Below, piece by piece: positions 7,556 to 16,271 of a stretch of DNA of 30,693 nt. Source of the DNA: Nitrospira sp. (lineage in GTDB: Bacteria; Nitrospirota; Nitrospiria; Nitrospirales; Nitrospiraceae); the NCBI GenBank assembly GCA_030456405.1, contig JAKDNQ010000003.1, positions 1 through 30,693 of the forward strand. The letters are read 5' to 3'. The position numbers and the translations under genes are program-made. Below the pieces are notes generated by a model. It was not told where the DNA came from, did not search any database, and worked only from the letters and a program-made list of their open reading frames with translations. The stretch's first letter is position 1. Each line of letters opens with the position of its first letter.

Positions 7556-9643
7556 ATGAGTCTGCGCTCTCCGTTTTCGAATCACTTCCAAGAAAGCCTG
7601 CGAAGTTGCCCGCACACGATCTCGATGATGATGGCTTCTGACGGCAAAAGCGCTGAAACTACAGGCGTTGGGGCTTCCGTCACTCAACTCGTTGGCGGGA
7701 TAAGGAGGTGTCTCATCGAGAGGGCGTCTTCGCACATCACTGCACTCCATCTCGTCATCGGAGGCTTGACGTTGTTCGCGCCGTTGATCGAAGGAGGGAC
7801 CACGCAAGGCCCCGTCATGGTGATCCGGCTGGCGCTCTTGGGTGCCTTGGCCTATTGGCTCATCTCCGGACTCCGTATGTCCACACTAACCATACCTCGG
7901 ACCGCATTGTGGTGGCCGGTTGCTGGGTTCGTGAGCCTCGCAGGGTTGTCGGTTTTGTGGTCGGCCTACGCCAACGTGAGCCTACAATGGTTCCTGAGCA
8001 TCATGCTCTACGCCGTCTTCTTCGGTATCGTCCTGCTGGGAGTGGACAATGGGAAGCGACTGCGCGGTGTTGTCATGCTCATGCTGGCCATGGGGTTGTT
8101 CGAAGGAGGGCTTGGAATCGTCCAGCATATCTGGCTGGACGAACCCAGAGCCAAAGGAACGTTTTTTAACCCCAACTTTTTCGCTACATATGAGATCAGC
8201 TCTGCTGTACTGGCTCTTGGCTTACTGGTCGGAGGGGGTGGGTTTCGAAGGACGGAAAAGCTGCTCTTGGCCCTTGTCGTGGTTATCTCCTGTTTAGCGG
8301 TCCTGCTGGCGCAATCCAGAGGAGCGACGGTGGCCTTTCTCGTCGCTGTGGCCTTTGTGGGGTTTACTCGATATGGCAAGGCGACGCTGATTGTTCTTCT
8401 GATCCTCGTATTGGTCGGAATCATCGTCCCTAATCCTTTGAACGAGCGAATCATAGCCGTTTCTAAATATGATCCGTTTGCTTACACGAGGCTTGAAATG
8501 TGGAAGAGTTCGCTCGACCGGATTGTGGACCATCCCATAGGGATCGGGCTGGGCATGTATAAGTTTGCTTCCTTCCAATACCGATTCCCCTTTGGGGAGA
8601 CCATTGTCCGATATGGTAAACGGGCTGAGTCAGCTCACAATGAGTATCTGCAGCTGGCTGTGGAGTTGGGAATCGCGGGGCTGGCAGTCTTTCTTGTCGG
8701 CATCGGGATATGGGCCTCTGAAGCCAAGCGATTGTTCAGTGGCACACTTTCTCCACGGGAGAGAGGAATGGTTGTGGGATGTTCCGCCGGAGTCCTCGCC
8801 ATCCTTGCCCATGCTGGGGTGGATTCTGTGTTCCATGAGCCCTCCCTCGTGTTGTTACTCATCTTGCAGGGTGGACTTGTGCTTGCTCTGAGAAGATGCT
8901 CTCGCCCTCAACAAGAAGGAATGTGGTGCATCCCATTCCCATCTAGTTCTATAAAAATGACACTAGTGTCCGTGGTGATCGCATTGTTGAGTCTTCTTGT
9001 CATTCAACCTGCAGTGGCTTGGTTCATGTTCAACCACGGGAACAGTGTCTTTATGACTGAAGGCAACAGTGCGGCTATGAAGTGGTATCGTTACGCATCG
9101 ATTACAGATCCTAGTGCCACTGCGATACGCGATGGGCTCTCTCGTACGTACATTCAGCAGTTCAGGTTGTCCGGGGATCCTATATGGCTTCGCGAAGCCG
9201 TGGGTGAAATGGAGGCCGCAATGGCTCTTAACCCCCTTGATGGCCGTGTGCCCTACCGACTTGGAACCATCTACATGTTGCTGGCCGAGCAGCCGACATC
9301 GGCGGCGCAACGGGATCAATTGATCGCGCAGGCGGCGCAGGCTTTTGAAAAGGCGATATTTGTGGACCCCTTTTCTCCGTTCGGCTATTTTGAATTGAGC
9401 AAACTTCGTCGAGGACAAGGAAATAACCCGGCCGCTTGGGAATTACTTGAGCGGGCGATAGCCTACGAGCCAAATTTTATTCCAGCGAGGGCGATGCTGG
9501 CGGACCTGGCGAAGAATACTGGCCAAACAGAAATCGCAGACTTGCACCTGGCGGCAATTCGTGACATTCGGTCCAAATACCAAGGTTGGACATTGACGCC
9601 GCTGGAACAGCAATTTTTGGGCATGTCAACGCCGAAGTCCTAA
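7556..9643 (+). CDS. O-antigen ligase/polymerase-like (Wzy_C) protein with TPR tail
   Basis: This protein of up to 695 residues has about ten or more hydrophobic segments between residues 65 and 500, then a soluble TPR-like C-terminus (about 545-670, 'ALNPLDGRVPYRLGTIY', 'AIFVDPFSPFGYFELSKL'). The O-antigen ligase/polymerase hallmarks are present: 'QSRGATVAF' near 255, and a large periplasmic loop with 'RLEMWKSSLDRI' and 'ESAHNEYLQLAVELGIAG' near 359, holding the family's conserved His. Family members transfer polyprenyl-linked glycans to lipid A, to another glycan or, in the PilO/TfpO branch, to pilin. Being next to pilA makes a pilin-glycosylating role possible, but the motif does not tell these apart. 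The start is uncertain: neither ATG 7556 nor the ATG cluster at 7625 has a good ribosome site. Confidence 0.8.
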   Translation: MSLRSPFSNHFQESLRSCPHTISMMMASDGKSAETTGVGASVTQLVGGIRRCLIERASSHITALHLVIGGLTLFAPLIEGGTTQGPVMVIRLALLGALAYWLISGLRMSTLTIPRTALWWPVAGFVSLAGLSVLWSAYANVSLQWFLSIMLYAVFFGIVLLGVDNGKRLRGVVMLMLAMGLFEGGLGIVQHIWLDEPRAKGTFFNPNFFATYEISSAVLALGLLVGGGGFRRTEKLLLALVVVISCLAVLLAQSRGATVAFLVAVAFVGFTRYGKATLIVLLILVLVGIIVPNPLNERIIAVSKYDPFAYTRLEMWKSSLDRIVDHPIGIGLGMYKFASFQYRFPFGETIVRYGKRAESAHNEYLQLAVELGIAGLAVFLVGIGIWASEAKRLFSGTLSPRERGMVVGCSAGVLAILAHAGVDSVFHEPSLVLLLILQGGLVLALRRCSRPQQEGMWCIPFPSSSIKMTLVSVVIALLSLLVIQPAVAWFMFNHGNSVFMTEGNSAAMKWYRYASITDPSATAIRDGLSRTYIQQFRLSGDPIWLREAVGEMEAAMALNPLDGRVPYRLGTIYMLLAEQPTSAAQRDQLIAQAAQAFEKAIFVDPFSPFGYFELSKLRRGQGNNPAAWELLERAIAYEPNFIPARAMLADLAKNTGQTEIADLHLAAIRDIRSKYQGWTLTPLEQQFLGMSTPKS

Positions 9644-9660
9644 GGACAGTGTTGCCTCTG

Positions 9661-10557
9661 ATGTTTCGTATGGTGGATTCAGCCAAACAGTGGATTCCTG
9701 TAACATTTGTGGGCATCTGTCTGTGTGTCGGGATGGTGGTCGCCCAAGTCTCCATGGACGCCGCAAGGGCAGGAGTTCCAAAGCTACAGCAACTGTCGTA
9801 TCTCCCCGACGGCAATGTACTCAAAGTGGCGTCGTTAGGATATCGAGAGGTCGTGGCAGATTTTCTCTGGCTGCAAGCGATTCAGGCGATGGGAGAAAAG
9901 CGTGTCTCCAAAGAGGCTGGCCAATGGATCTATCGTGCGTTGGATGTGGTAACTACGTTGGATCCAAAATTTGTTCGAGCCTATGAGGTGGGGGCACATG
10001 CACTGTGTACCCTCGTGGTGATGCCGGAAGAAAGTAACAAGCTTTTGGAGAAGGGGATTCGGCATAATCCAAAGGAGTGGCGCTTGCCGTTTTTGTTGGG
10101 ATTTAACCATTACTTCGAGTTCGGCGATAACCAAAAAGCGGCCGAGGCTATGGCAGTTGCTGCAAGCCTTCCGGAGACTCCGGAGATTGTTGCGAGATTA
10201 GCTGCCCGATTGCTCGTCTCGGCGAAGTCCCCTCAACAGGCGGTCGAGTTGTTGACCAGGGTATATGAGGAAACTTCCGATGAGAATGTTCGAAGATTGT
10301 TGGAACAGCGTTTGCGGGAGGCGATCGTCGAGCGCGATCTGAATCTTCTTGAGGAAGCGATAGAACGTTTCCAGATTCTATATGCACAACGACCGACTCG
10401 GCTAGAACAGTTGATCCAAGAAGGTCTGTTGCAAGAATTGCCACAGGAGCCATACGGTGGGCGTTATAACTACAATGTCGTGACCGGCGAGGTTCAGAGC
10501 AGTGAAGTGAAGGAGCGAATGCGGATGACGTTCCAGAAAAGAGGGCAGTACCAATGA
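9661..10557 (+). CDS. Membrane-anchored TPR-like protein (PilG-like position)
   Basis: The 298-residue protein has one N-terminal hydrophobic segment (about residues 10-27, signal anchor or uncleaved signal) followed by a mostly helical soluble domain with degenerate TPR units ('ALDVVTTLDPKFVRAYEVGA', 'KEWRLPFLLGFNHYFEFGD'). No catalytic motif is seen. It is probably a periplasmic, inner-membrane-tethered scaffold. It lies 17 bases after the ligase-like gene and 33 bases before an ABC ATPase. In Myxococcus the pilGHI genes pair an accessory protein with an ABC transporter needed for type IV pili, so this gene may play the PilG-like part; that is an inference from order, not sequence. ATG 9661 is chosen; the longer frame runs back into the previous gene, and 'aagga' lies 14 bases upstream of this ATG. 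Confidence 0.7.
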   Translation: MFRMVDSAKQWIPVTFVGICLCVGMVVAQVSMDAARAGVPKLQQLSYLPDGNVLKVASLGYREVVADFLWLQAIQAMGEKRVSKEAGQWIYRALDVVTTLDPKFVRAYEVGAHALCTLVVMPEESNKLLEKGIRHNPKEWRLPFLLGFNHYFEFGDNQKAAEAMAVAASLPETPEIVARLAARLLVSAKSPQQAVELLTRVYEETSDENVRRLLEQRLREAIVERDLNLLEEAIERFQILYAQRPTRLEQLIQEGLLQELPQEPYGGRYNYNVVTGEVQSSEVKERMRMTFQKRGQYQ

Positions 10558-10590
10558 ACGCCGCGACATGGTTGTGAGCGAGGAAGAACC

Positions 10591-11523
10591 ATGGAAGCCA
10601 TAGTCATCGAACGCCTCACAAAAACCTTCACGCCGGTGTGGCCATGGCTGAAGGCCACCACTGTCCTCTCCGATGTCTCATTGTCGGTGAAGCAAGGCGA
10701 GATCTTCGGATTTCTTGGACACAACGGCGCCGGCAAGACGACGACAATGAAGATGTTGCTCGGTCTCTTGAGGGCAACAAGCGGAAAGGTTGAGTTGCTG
10801 GGCGCTCCTGCAGGTAAGGTCGCTGTTCATGCCCGTATTGGCTATCTCCCTGAAGCTCCCTATTTCTATGATTATCTGACGGCTGATGAGTTTCTAACGT
10901 TTTACGGAAGGCTTGCCAAGCTTTCGTCTTCAACCATTCGCTCTCGTGTACCGGAGCTGCTGAAACGCGTCGGGTTACAGGAGGCTCGACATCGCCAATT
11001 ACGCAAATTCTCCAAAGGCATGCTGCAACGGATTGGACTCGCTCAGGCCATGGTCCATGATCCCGAACTCATCATCCTCGATGAGCCGATGTCCGGACTG
11101 GATCCGATGGGGCGCAAGGAGGTGCGGGATTTGATTCTGAGCCTCCGTGATCAAGGGAAGACAGTCTTCTTTAGTACGCATATTTTGTCCGATGTCGAAA
11201 TGATCTGCGACAGGGTAGGGATACTGGCAAAGGGAAAGATGCTTTCCGTCGGTCGTGTTGAGGACTTCGTGAGTGATCAAGGCGCGCACTCGATCGAGGT
11301 GGTCTGTGAGGGAGTCGTAGGCGATGAGGTGCCCATTATCAAGCGATGTGCCCTTCGTGTGCTCCAAAGGGGAAGTCGTTGTCTGATTATGCTCCCAGGT
11401 CAGGACGTGCTGGAAGACGTGTTGTCGGCAGTGCGAAATGCTGGGGGAAAGCTAGTCTCGGTGCTCCCACAGAAAGGCTCCCTGGAAGAGGTGTTTGTCG
11501 AGCAGAGTGCGCGGCGAGGGTAA
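10591..11523 (+). CDS. ABC transporter ATP-binding protein (PilH-like)
   Basis: This 310-residue ABC ATPase has Walker A 'GHNGAGKTT' near residue 45, signature '[14 protein letters not shown]' near 140, Walker B 'LIILDEP' with catalytic Glu near 162, and the switch His in 'STHILSD' near 197. The signature is the KGM variant seen in ABC-2 type exporters. A C-terminal region of about 80 residues follows, typical of CcmA/NatA-like ATPases. It pairs with the permease directly downstream (1 base between stop and start). Given pilA and a PilG-like gene upstream, it is a candidate PilH, the ATPase required for pilus biogenesis in Myxococcus, whose substrate is not known. 'gaggaag' precedes the ATG. 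A general ABC-2 exporter for another substrate cannot be excluded. Confidence 0.85.
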   Translation: MEAIVIERLTKTFTPVWPWLKATTVLSDVSLSVKQGEIFGFLGHNGAGKTTTMKMLLGLLRATSGKVELLGAPAGKVAVHARIGYLPEAPYFYDYLTADEFLTFYGRLAKLSSSTIRSRVPELLKRVGLQEARHRQLRKFSKGMLQRIGLAQAMVHDPELIILDEPMSGLDPMGRKEVRDLILSLRDQGKTVFFSTHILSDVEMICDRVGILAKGKMLSVGRVEDFVSDQGAHSIEVVCEGVVGDEVPIIKRCALRVLQRGSRCLIMLPGQDVLEDVLSAVRNAGGKLVSVLPQKGSLEEVFVEQSARRG

Positions 11524-11524
11524 T

Positions 11525-12289
11525 ATGCAGAGCGTGATTGCTGTGGCCAAGAATACATTTCGGGAAACGATCCGGGATAAGATTCTCTACAATCTTGTGT
11601 TCTTTGCCCTCTTATTGATTGGATCGTCGGTCCTATTGGGAACGTTAACGATCGGAGAACAGGCCCGCATTGTCAATGACCTCGGGCTTGCCGCAATCAA
11701 TCTTGTGGCGGTCATCATCGCGATTTTCGTCGGGATTGGTTTGGTGTCGCGAGAGATCGAACGGCGGACGATCTATACCATCCTGGCGCGTCCAATCGCG
11801 CGAGTCCAGTTTGTGCTAGGGCGATACATCGGTCTGGCAGGGATCCTGGTCCTGAACGTCGCCATCATGTTCGCGATGTTTCTAGCAACAATCAGTCTGA
11901 GTGGGTTCACCATTCATGGGGCGTTGTTTCAGGCCGTTCAGTTGATAGTCGTCGAATCCCTGCTCCTGATGGCCACTGCATTGTTGTTTTCGACGTTTAG
12001 TTCGGCAACGCTGAGCGTAAGTATGACGATTGGATTGTATATCGTCGGGCACCTCACCGGTGATTTGAAGATGATTGCTGAGAAGAGTTCGTCCCAAGTC
12101 ACAAAGGGTTTGATGACCAGTCTGTACTATGTGTGCCCCAATCTCGAAGCCTTGAACATCAAGGGGCAGGCTGCCAGTGGGGTGTCCATAGCGATAGGGA
12201 CCCAAGTCTTAGTCACAACCTATGGAGTTCTCTATGCCGGAATCCTCTTGTTTATCGCCTGCCTGATATTTCAGCGGCGAGAATTCTAG
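11525..12289 (+). CDS. ABC-2 type permease (PilI-like)
   Basis: The 254-residue protein has six hydrophobic segments and the N-terminal pattern 'AKNTFRETIRDKILYNLVFF' typical of ABC-2 permeases related to NosY and PilI. A motif 'SREIERRTIYTILARPIAR' (about residues 75-95) is the family's cytoplasmic coupling-helix signature. It forms the membrane part for the ATPase immediately upstream. The frame stays open back to 11495, but ATG 11525 is preferred: it has 'gcgaggg' just before it, follows the upstream stop by one base and begins at the conserved family start. Together with the two genes before it, this matches a pilGHI-like accessory set of a type IV pilus locus. Confidence 0.85.
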   Translation: MQSVIAVAKNTFRETIRDKILYNLVFFALLLIGSSVLLGTLTIGEQARIVNDLGLAAINLVAVIIAIFVGIGLVSREIERRTIYTILARPIARVQFVLGRYIGLAGILVLNVAIMFAMFLATISLSGFTIHGALFQAVQLIVVESLLLMATALLFSTFSSATLSVSMTIGLYIVGHLTGDLKMIAEKSSSQVTKGLMTSLYYVCPNLEALNIKGQAASGVSIAIGTQVLVTTYGVLYAGILLFIACLIFQRREF

Positions 12290-12316
12290 CTCCCAATCTT
12301 TGGGGCATGTTCCGCC

Positions 12317-13477
12317 ATGCACATCCTCGCCATTGTCCCTCCCGATCGGTGGATCACCATCAATCTGCTCGACACGCTGCGCCAAAAGTACTGCAGCGAC
12401 CTTCATGTATTTCACTACCCTGGCGGAATGGGACAGCTGGGGTCCTCCCAATGGAGAAGGCGACGTGATGAGCTCAATTGCGACCTCGTCCGCGATGCAT
12501 GGCGTCTTCGCGATGATGGTCGTCTCGACCTCATCTTCTGTATGGTGTATGACGATTTTCTTTTAGTGGATACGGCGAAGCAGTTACGCGATCTGAATAT
12601 CCCGATGGTGAATTATCACGTGGACATGGCGTTTCAATGGTATCGCGTAATTCGTTCCGCCCCTTACTTCGACGTGTTAGCCGTCGCACAATTGACGAAT
12701 GCCGAGCAGTTGAAGCCCTATTGCCAGGATATCCATTGGATGCCAATGGCTGCGAATCCGACGTTCTATTACCGTAACCTCCACAGGGGATCGTCCCGCG
12801 AACATGACGTGTCATTCGTCGGAAGCTTCAACCCGTTTCGCCGGGCTCTGCTCGAGGAGTGTGTCCGAAACGGAATTCGGCCCACCGTGTTCGGGAGAGG
12901 ATGGCAGGCGCAAAGCCCGAGTCCGTATCGGTTCGCCTGGGATCCCTACAAGGTGTTCCACGATCTCCGGCACTACGCACGCGCGCGGTGGAAAGCCGAG
13001 GGCTGTGAAAGTGTGTTGGGGCCACTGCGACGAAAGTTTGCGAGGCGATTCTCGTTTGAAAAGCTGTCTGAAGCTGATTTGCGAGGCCCGTGTGAGGATA
13101 AATGCTTGCCCGATATCTTTAACAAAAGTCAGGTAAATCTGGGATTTTCTGACACAGGGTGGCATAGTGGAACAGAGATCCAAGACTCCAAAAATTTACA
13201 GTGTCGGCTTCGGGATTTTGAAGTGCCCATGGCTGGGGGATTCTATCTGGTGCAGGAGGCCCCTGACCATTCGCAGTATTACAAGATTGGCGAGGAAATC
13301 GTCACATGGTCTGAGCCTGGAGACTTTGTGGAGAAGGTGCTGTTTTATGCTCGAAATGAACCAGCGGCTGCGAGAATTCGCCAAGCGGGGCAGCGGCGCG
13401 TGCTCAATGAACATACATGGCAGCATCGATTTGACAAATTGTTCTGCCGGCTCCGGGCACTAGGAAAAGTGACATGA
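12317..13477 (+). CDS. CgeB-like glycosyltransferase
   Basis: This 386-residue protein has the CgeB plan: an N-terminal Rossmann half ('MHILAIVPPDRW', 'LIFCMVYDDFLL', 'MVNYHVDMAFQW'), a central 'HDVSFVGSFNPFRRALLE', and a C-terminal GT1-type half with 'RDFEVPMAGGFYLVQEAP' (about 305-322), 'YYKIGEEIVTW' and 'HTWQHRFDKLF'. Family members are predicted GT-B glycosyltransferases of surface polysaccharide or spore-coat clusters, acting in the cytoplasm on nucleotide sugars. It opens the polysaccharide block, 27 bases after the ABC-2 permease, and its TGA overlaps the start of the Wzm-like gene, so translation is probably coupled. It is a distant paralogue of the gene at 21264. The sugar is unknown. 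Confidence 0.8.
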   Translation: MHILAIVPPDRWITINLLDTLRQKYCSDLHVFHYPGGMGQLGSSQWRRRRDELNCDLVRDAWRLRDDGRLDLIFCMVYDDFLLVDTAKQLRDLNIPMVNYHVDMAFQWYRVIRSAPYFDVLAVAQLTNAEQLKPYCQDIHWMPMAANPTFYYRNLHRGSSREHDVSFVGSFNPFRRALLEECVRNGIRPTVFGRGWQAQSPSPYRFAWDPYKVFHDLRHYARARWKAEGCESVLGPLRRKFARRFSFEKLSEADLRGPCEDKCLPDIFNKSQVNLGFSDTGWHSGTEIQDSKNLQCRLRDFEVPMAGGFYLVQEAPDHSQYYKIGEEIVTWSEPGDFVEKVLFYARNEPAAARIRQAGQRRVLNEHTWQHRFDKLFCRLRALGKVT

Positions 13478-14373
13478 CATTCGAGGCTGGGTCCCTCTCA
13501 CAACAGGATGTCGAAAAGGCGCGTGGTCACGGAGCAATCCTGCCTTCTCCCATGGCGTCGATCGTGCATATCAAGCCATCCAGTGGGTGGGTTCCCCTGG
13601 ATGTGAGAGAACTCTGGGAGTACAGAGAACTTCTCTCGTTCTTGGCATGGCGAGATGTGAAGGTCCGTTATAAACAAACGGTGTTGGGCCTCGCATGGGC
13701 TCTAGTCAAGCCGCTGAGCATCGTGTTCACGTTCAGCATCGTGTTTGGCTGGCTCGCTCGCATCCCGTCTGACAATATCCCGTATCCTCTCTTCAGTTTA
13801 TGTGCAGTGCTGCCATGGCAATTGTTTGCGCATACCCTCACCGGGACCAGTCAGAGTTTGGTGGCGGATCAGAACCTCGTGACGAAAGCCTACTTTCCTC
13901 GACTCGTAATTCCGCTTTCAGCCATAGCAAGTGGTCTGGTGGATTTCATAGTTGCAGCGGGAACACTGGCAGGATTGATGGCATATTTTCATGTGATGCC
14001 GACTCTCTTTGTCTTGACCATGCCCTTGTTTGTCCTCTTGGGCATTACCACAGCATTGGGTGTAGGCCTCTGGTGTGCGGCTTTGAATGTTCGGTATCGA
14101 GATGTCGGACATGCACTCCCGTTTGTGACACAAGTGTGGTTCTTTGCGACGCCGATTGCATACCCGAGTAGTCTTATCCCCGAATCATGGCGAGTATGGT
14201 ATGGCCTGAATCCCATGGCCAGTGTGGTAGAGGGGATTCGGTGGGCCCTTCTGGGGTCTGAGAGCCTGTCGCTCGGGATGTTACTGACATCGCTGGCGGT
14301 TGCTCTGTCGGTACTTGTGACAGGCCTCTATTATTTCAGGCGAATGGAACAAACCTTCGCGGATGTGGTCTGA
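13474..14373 (+). CDS. wzm: Polysaccharide ABC exporter permease (Wzm-like)
   Basis: The 299-residue ABC-2 permease has an amphipathic N-terminus ('LWEYRELLSFLAWRDVKVRYKQ', about 48-69), whose 'RD-k-RYkqt-LG-aW' motif is diagnostic of Wzm/KpsM/TagG-type polysaccharide exporters, followed by six membrane helices. The motifs 'PRLVIPL' and 'NVRYRDVGHALPF' fit the family. It moves a finished lipid-linked glycan across the inner membrane with the ATPase encoded 3 bases downstream. Its start overlaps the previous stop (ATGA). The presence of a Wzm/Wzt pair suggests that the glycan is completed in the cytoplasm rather than by a Wzx/Wzy route. Confidence 0.9.
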   Translation: MTFEAGSLSQQDVEKARGHGAILPSPMASIVHIKPSSGWVPLDVRELWEYRELLSFLAWRDVKVRYKQTVLGLAWALVKPLSIVFTFSIVFGWLARIPSDNIPYPLFSLCAVLPWQLFAHTLTGTSQSLVADQNLVTKAYFPRLVIPLSAIASGLVDFIVAAGTLAGLMAYFHVMPTLFVLTMPLFVLLGITTALGVGLWCAALNVRYRDVGHALPFVTQVWFFATPIAYPSSLIPESWRVWYGLNPMASVVEGIRWALLGSESLSLGMLLTSLAVALSVLVTGLYYFRRMEQTFADVV

Positions 14374-14376
14374 CCA

Positions 14377-15579
14377 ATGGGTGATATCGCCATTCGCGCG
14401 CAGGGACTGAGCAAGCAATACGCAATAGGCGTAGCGCAGGCTCAGAAAGGCAGCTTCTACGAGCGCATCGCCTCTCTTTGGCAGAAGAATCATCCTACAA
14501 TATGGGCCTTGCGAGAGGTGTCCTTCGAGGTCAAGCAGGGAGAGGTGCTGGGAATCATTGGGAGAAACGGATCTGGGAAAAGCACGTTGCTCAAAATACT
14601 TTCCCGGATTACTAAGCCGACGAAAGGCCAGGCCGAAGTCCAGGGTCGGGTAGGATCTCTTCTTGAGGTGGGAACGGGGTTCCATCCCGAATTGACTGGT
14701 CGAGAAAATATCCGGCTCAATGGCGCGATGTTGGGCATGGGAAAGGCTGAGGTCGATCGTCACTTTGACGCTATTGTAGCCTTCGCGGAAATAGAACAAT
14801 TCATCGACACGCCGGTCAAGCGCTATTCCAGTGGCATGTATATGCGATTGGCCTTTGCCGTCGCCGCACACCTCCAACGTGAAATCTTGCTTGTGGACGA
14901 AGTGCTCGCTGTGGGGGATGCGCAATTCCAGAAAAAATGTCTCGCACAATTGGAGCAGCAGCAAGTCAACGGACGGACGGTCTTGTTTGTTAGCCATAAT
15001 ATGGGCGCCGTACGGAACCTTTGTACGAGAGTCCTTGTCCTTAAATCTGGCGAAGTGAGCTATGACGGAGCCACGGAGGCGGGCATCAGTCAATATCTGG
15101 AGACGGTTTCTCAATCCACGGTCTTGTCGAGGAATGATTTTATCGGGACACTTGCGGACACAGTCCGCATGGCATCCTTGGACATCAATGGACGTCGCGG
15201 GGCTGGATCCATAAGCCCGAGGGACAAGGTGACATTTGTTCTGACGGGCGAATGTGTAGCGCGTGTTGACAAATTCCGTTTTTCGATCTCTCTCTTTAAG
15301 GATGGCTTCCGAGTGTTCACCGTACATGACACCAAGGTTCCCGCACCACTTGAAAAACGGCCGTTTACAGTAACGATTTGCCTCCCGCCGTATGTGCTTC
15401 GTCCCGGGCAGTACACGATTGGAATTGGAGGGCACGATGGGGGAGTGTATGCGATCGGAATCGATTGGCTCTATGCCAGTGAAGTGGCCAGCCTCGAAGT
15501 GAAGACTGAGTGGGGCGAGATGAATGATATAGGGGGGCTAGGCACTGTGAACGTTCCCCACACAGGGAGTAGAGAATGA
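14377..15579 (+). CDS. wzt: Polysaccharide ABC exporter ATPase with C-terminal glycan-binding domain (Wzt-like)
   Basis: The 400-residue protein has an ABC domain with Walker A 'GRNGSGKST' near 62, signature 'YSSGMYMRLAFAVAA' near 149 and Walker B 'EILLVDE' near 168, including the 'DEVLAVGDAQFQKKC' typical of Wzt/TagH. Residues of about 255-395 form an extra beta-rich domain ('DKVTFVLTGE', 'VFTVHDTKV', 'LPPYVLRPGQYTI') like the Wzt C-terminal carbohydrate-binding domain. In E. coli O8/O9a that domain recognises the modified non-reducing end of the chain before export. Here a methyltransferase gene overlaps the stop by 4 bases, which fits an end-modified glycan (inference). Confidence 0.9.
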   Translation: MGDIAIRAQGLSKQYAIGVAQAQKGSFYERIASLWQKNHPTIWALREVSFEVKQGEVLGIIGRNGSGKSTLLKILSRITKPTKGQAEVQGRVGSLLEVGTGFHPELTGRENIRLNGAMLGMGKAEVDRHFDAIVAFAEIEQFIDTPVKRYSSGMYMRLAFAVAAHLQREILLVDEVLAVGDAQFQKKCLAQLEQQQVNGRTVLFVSHNMGAVRNLCTRVLVLKSGEVSYDGATEAGISQYLETVSQSTVLSRNDFIGTLADTVRMASLDINGRRGAGSISPRDKVTFVLTGECVARVDKFRFSISLFKDGFRVFTVHDTKVPAPLEKRPFTVTICLPPYVLRPGQYTIGIGGHDGGVYAIGIDWLYASEVASLEVKTEWGEMNDIGGLGTVNVPHTGSRE

Positions 15580-16262
15580 GTCTGAGTTTGATGAAAAGGA
15601 TTCGAACGCGCTTTTCCAGTGGGGGCAGCGTTCCTGAGATCCATTCGGACCATGAGCGGTTAAGACAAGTCCTTGCAGATAGACCAGTCACAAAACTTCA
15701 TGTTGGCTGCGGGCCCCGCATCCTAAAGGGGTGGATCAATATTGATCTGGCATTTGAGCCGTTCGAGCGGTATTTGCAGTATTACGGCGATGAATTCTAT
15801 TCAGAAGAAGTACGTGGGGGGAGATCAGACTTTTTTGCCCTTGATGTAACACGCGAAGGGATTCCGTTCGATGACAATACGGTAGATGTCATTTTTCATG
15901 AGGATTTCATCGAGCATCTTGATCAACGTGGGCAAATCCTGTTTTTAGCCGAGACACTGAGAGTGCTGAAGCCTGGTGGGGTACACCGTGTAAATACTCC
16001 AGACCTAACAGAATCTATGCGGCGGCATTCAACCTTCAGTCGCGGTGCTGTGGGAGTCTATATCGATGAATGGGACAGGCACGGGCATAAGTCCGTGCTT
16101 ACGAGTGCCATGCTGACGGAAATGGCGATGATGGTGGGTTATCGGGACCTGCGTTTGACCAAGCGGGATAGCAGTGCATCTGATTTGTTGCCAAATGAAT
16201 ATCGACCGGATCCGAGAGACCGAGAGGAATGGGGGAACATATTCGCGGATTTAATGAAATAG
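15576..16262 (+). CDS. Class I SAM-dependent methyltransferase
   Basis: The 228-residue protein has SAM motif I 'LHVGCGPRILKGWINIDLAF' near residues 41-60, with the acidic residue in 'NID', then 'VIFHEDFIEHLDQ' and 'ETLRVLKPGGVHRVNTPDL', as in methyltransferases of glycan clusters (Methyltransf_11 type). The start overlaps the wzt stop (ATGA), so the two are likely translated together. Position right behind a Wzt with a glycan-binding domain suggests a role in methylating the chain, perhaps the capping step; only the fold is certain. The 'GCG---kGWiNiD' style of motif recurs in the proteins at 18201 and 26429. Confidence 0.8.
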   Translation: MSLSLMKRIRTRFSSGGSVPEIHSDHERLRQVLADRPVTKLHVGCGPRILKGWINIDLAFEPFERYLQYYGDEFYSEEVRGGRSDFFALDVTREGIPFDDNTVDVIFHEDFIEHLDQRGQILFLAETLRVLKPGGVHRVNTPDLTESMRRHSTFSRGAVGVYIDEWDRHGHKSVLTSAMLTEMAMMVGYRDLRLTKRDSSASDLLPNEYRPDPRDREEWGNIFADLMK

Positions 16263-16271
16263 TGAGTGGTG

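Noticed and set aside
7702..7710. Perfect ribosome-site sequence aaggaggtg inside the ligase-like gene
   Set aside because: No start codon lies at a usable distance in the gene's frame. The GTG at 7708 overlaps the site and opens an out-of-frame shadow.
14281..15435. 384-codon frame on the minus strand opposite wzm/wzt
   Set aside because: It is the antisense shadow of two well-supported ABC genes, and its product has a composition unlike a real protein.
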